14,962 nucleotides of DNA from Candidatus Delongbacteria bacterium (GTDB lineage Bacteria > Delongbacteria > UBA4055): positions 1-14,962 of the forward strand of contig JAFGUL010000136.1 of NCBI GenBank assembly GCA_016938535.1, read 5' to 3'. The notes beneath the pieces were generated by a model, which saw nothing but the letters and a program-made list of their open reading frames with translations, ran no database searches and was not told where the DNA came from. A program made the translations under genes and the position numbers. This document shows positions 14,941-14,962 of the stretch, piece by piece. Within the stretch, counting starts at the first letter, position 1. Each line of letters begins with the position of its first letter.

Positions 14941-14962
14941 CATTGCTGCATGAACAAGAAAA

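Noticed and set aside
14906..14962. Minus-strand frame entering from the right edge and ending near 14906
   Set aside because: Fewer than 20 codons are visible and they match nothing recognisable; there is no basis for calling a gene.

Overview
The window is ordinary-looking chromosome from a Gram-negative bacterium. It encodes an LPS-transport ATPase (LptB), an OstA/LptA-type protein and a lipoprotein. The G+C content is moderate, about 40-45% by eye. The OstA-like protein, the rsfS-cdsA pairing, the free-standing PASTA protein and the Bacteroidota-like cyclophilin all resemble the FCB group (Bacteroidota, Ignavibacteria, Cloacimonadota, Delongbacteria and relatives). Unlike typical Bacteroidota, several genes have clear Shine-Dalgarno sequences (rsfS, the YhcH-family gene, the 54-aa gene), which points to a deeper-branching or candidate lineage. 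This placement is inference; no rRNA is present.

The left half, read on the minus strand from 7963 to 97, is one compact nine-gene set: cyclophilin, PASTA membrane protein, cdsA, rsfS, coaX, OstA-like protein, lptB, rpoN, tsaC/Sua5. Neighbours overlap or lie within 8 nt, except for a 52-nt gap before tsaC. The set combines envelope building (phospholipid precursor, LPS export, PASTA protein, secreted PPIase) with basic functions (ribosome silencing, CoA synthesis, sigma-54, tRNA t6A). It ends against the 3' end of an msrA-like gene on the plus strand, and the two stop codons share one TTAA.

A divergent A+T-rich promoter region (about 7964-8098) separates it from a plus-strand set at 8099-12694: folK, a deoxynucleoside kinase, a 54-aa single-pass membrane protein, a GAF-HD-GYP protein, a lipoprotein and rsmB. 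All six are within 15 nt of the next or overlap it. This set mixes folate and nucleotide supply, probable c-di-GMP turnover and 16S rRNA methylation.

The right end holds a minus-strand pair, a HAD hydrolase and a YhcH/NanQ-family protein (13935-12786). Divergent from them is a membrane-anchored MtfA-type metallopeptidase (14008-14802), followed by 160 bases with no convincing gene. No tRNA, rRNA, CRISPR array, insertion sequence or phage gene was seen. I do not see a clearly novel multi-gene system. The points most worth a second look are the 54-aa gene, motif departures in the nucleoside kinase, HAD protein and cyclophilin, the insertion in the HD-GYP domain, and the coupled envelope/sigma-54 operon.
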